Assembly: GCF_029893635.1 (NCBI RefSeq)
Contig: NZ_JARXYR010000002.1
Location: forward strand, 4,749,001-4,813,000
DNA: 64,000 nucleotides
From: Variovorax sp. TBS-050B
GTDB lineage: Bacteria; Pseudomonadota; Gammaproteobacteria; Burkholderiales; Burkholderiaceae_C
Reading direction: 5' to 3'
Position 1 is the first letter of the stretch, and each line of letters begins with the position of its first letter. The translations under genes and the position numbers were made by a program. The notes below the pieces were generated by a model, which saw only the letters and a program-made list of their open reading frames with translations, was not told where the DNA came from and did not search any database. This document shows positions 62,963 through 64,000 of the stretch, piece by piece.

Positions 62963-63862
62963 ATGCAAGCCGAACTCGTCCTCGACGCGCGTTGCGCCAC
63001 CGGCGAAAGCCCGGTCTGGCGCGCCGACGAAGAGGCCCTCTACTGGGTCGACATCCCCGCGCGCCACCTGCACCGGCTGCATGCGCCGAGCGGGCGGCAT
63101 GAACGCTGGACCGGCAGCGAGATGCTGGCCTGCATCGCGCCGCGCGCCGGCCATGCCGGCGAATGGATCGCCGGCATGGAAAGCGGCCTCTTCGTGATCG
63201 CGCCGCGCAGCGACGGCACGCTGGCAGAGAGCCCGCTGGCGACGGTCGCGCATGCCGAATCCGGCATGCGCTTCAACGACGGCCGCTGCGACCGGCAGGG
63301 CCGCTTCTGGGCCGGCACCATGCTGATGGACATGGCGGCGGGCCGCGACGTGGGCCGCGTCTACCGCTACCAGGCCGACGTGAACGCCGAGGTCGCGCTG
63401 CGCCCGCAGTTCGATCACCTCATCGTGCCGAACGGCATGGCCTTCAGCCCGGACGGCAAGACCATGTACCTCTCCGACTCGCACCCCGAGGTGCAGGCCA
63501 TCTGGGCCTTCGACTACGACACCGCCACCGGCACGCCGCACGGCCGCCGCCCGTTCGTCGACATGAAGCCGCTGCCGGGCCGTCCCGACGGCGCGGCCGT
63601 CGACGCAGACGGCTGCTACTGGATCTGCGGCAACGACGCCGGGCTGGTGCACCGCTTCACGCCCGAAGGCAGGCTCGACCGCTCGCTCGGGCTGCCGGTG
63701 AAGAAGCCCGCGATGTGCGCCTTCGGCGGCGCGCAGCTCGACACGCTCTACGTCACCTCGATCCGGCCCGGCGGCGACCTGTCGGACCAGCCGCTCGCGG
63801 GTGGCGTCTTCGCGCTGCGCCCCGGCGTCAAGGGCCTGCCGGAACCCGAGTGCCGCTTCTGA
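62963..63862 (+). CDS. SMP-30/gluconolactonase family lactonase
   Basis: A 299-residue six-bladed beta-propeller lactonase. Metal-binding features are the Glu in CATGESPVWR, the Asn in RFNDGRCDRQGRFWAGTM, the VPNGMAFSPDGKTMYLSDS segment and Asp in GRPDGAAVDADG. Next to uronate dehydrogenase it should open the galactaro- or glucarolactone to the free aldarate. The start chosen is the ATG at 62963; a GTG at 62951 overlapping the udh stop (GTGA) would add four residues and couple translation. Confidence 0.92.
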   Translation: MQAELVLDARCATGESPVWRADEEALYWVDIPARHLHRLHAPSGRHERWTGSEMLACIAPRAGHAGEWIAGMESGLFVIAPRSDGTLAESPLATVAHAESGMRFNDGRCDRQGRFWAGTMLMDMAAGRDVGRVYRYQADVNAEVALRPQFDHLIVPNGMAFSPDGKTMYLSDSHPEVQAIWAFDYDTATGTPHGRRPFVDMKPLPGRPDGAAVDADGCYWICGNDAGLVHRFTPEGRLDRSLGLPVKKPAMCAFGGAQLDTLYVTSIRPGGDLSDQPLAGGVFALRPGVKGLPEPECRF

Positions 63863-63908
63863 TCGCTTCGTTCTTCAACCCATTACCACCACAACCCGAG
63901 GAAGACAA

Positions 63909-64000
63909 ATGAAATACGCCCGCCACCTCGTCGCGCTGGCCGCCGGCCTGTGCGCGCTCGCCGCGAACGCCGTCGAGTTCCGCTCCGCAGACGTGCACAA
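63909..64000 (+). CDS. TRAP transporter substrate-binding protein (DctP), N-terminal part
   Basis: Only 30 codons are in the window. They encode a signal peptide (MKYARHLVALAAGLCALAANA) and the beginning of a mature protein (VEFRSADVHN) that resembles DctP-family TRAP receptors for sugar acids. The position directly after the uronate dehydrogenase and lactonase genes suggests a hexuronate uptake system with DctQ and DctM genes to the right. The start has AGGAAG upstream. Confidence 0.72.
   Translation, partial: MKYARHLVALAAGLCALAANAVEFRSADVH

Overview
The window is a high-GC chromosomal segment of a beta-proteobacterium, most likely Comamonadaceae and probably Variovorax or a close relative. 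Pointers are an EarP/EF-P pair with the rhamnosylation-type arginine, a phasin with a PhaR-type site, a dnaG-rpoD pair whose sigma factor has a long Lys/Ala-rich N-terminus, three Bug-type (tripartite tricarboxylate family) binding proteins and a Liv-type transporter beside ring-modifying oxygenase genes. The assignment rests on gene content and protein resemblance, not on a search. No rRNA, tRNA, CRISPR array, insertion sequence or prophage was recognised. No gap between genes reaches 300 bases; the longest, 298 bases, is the rpoD leader.

Region 1 (1-24.2 kb) is mostly housekeeping: pgsA (partial), uvrC, an M20 peptidase, earP and efp, a LOG-family protein, an MFS carrier with rmuC, a 2-hydroxyacid dehydrogenase, an NhaD-like antiporter, pncB, a CsbD-like stress protein, a small periplasmic Lys/Cys protein, a thioesterase, a phasin, an SDR dehydrogenase, a BrkB-like membrane protein, dnaG, rpoD, a Bcr/CflA exporter, an HPP-CBS membrane protein and a SugE/Gdx guanidinium exporter.

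Region 2 (24.2-41 kb) is catabolic. A Bug protein, a CaiB/BaiF CoA-transferase and an HMG-CoA-lyase-like enzyme lie divergent from a LysR regulator. Then come a DsbA-like protein, a tannase/feruloyl-esterase-family lipoprotein and a complete Liv-type ABC importer. A VanA/VanB-like Rieske demethylase system follows, with a GntR regulator encoded between oxygenase and reductase; divergent from it is a MetE-like methyltransferase, followed by a GST. Esterase, importer and demethylase could together handle an O-methylated aromatic ester, but this is inference. Two almost identical 94-bp intergenic repeats and several strong operator-like repeats sit here.

Region 3 (41-54.8 kb) holds a cardiolipin-synthase-like phospholipase D protein and a CecR-type TetR regulator divergent from a YbhG-F-S-R-like export operon that also carries its own outer-membrane factor; a 22-bp perfect palindrome lies between them. 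Next are a ROK-family kinase homologue whose motifs appear in circularly permuted order, a fused osmolyte-type binding protein/permease with no ATPase nearby, a LysR regulator and an MFS carrier.

Region 4 (54.8-64 kb) is a coherent hexuronate/aldarate oxidation locus: uronate dehydrogenase, SMP-30-type lactonase, glucarate dehydratase, 5-dehydro-4-deoxyglucarate dehydratase and alpha-ketoglutarate semialdehyde dehydrogenase, which together would convert a hexuronate to 2-oxoglutarate. It includes two Bug proteins, the start of a TRAP binding protein, a small NTF2-like lipoprotein and a FadR/GntR regulator with matching operator-like sequences on both sides of its gene.
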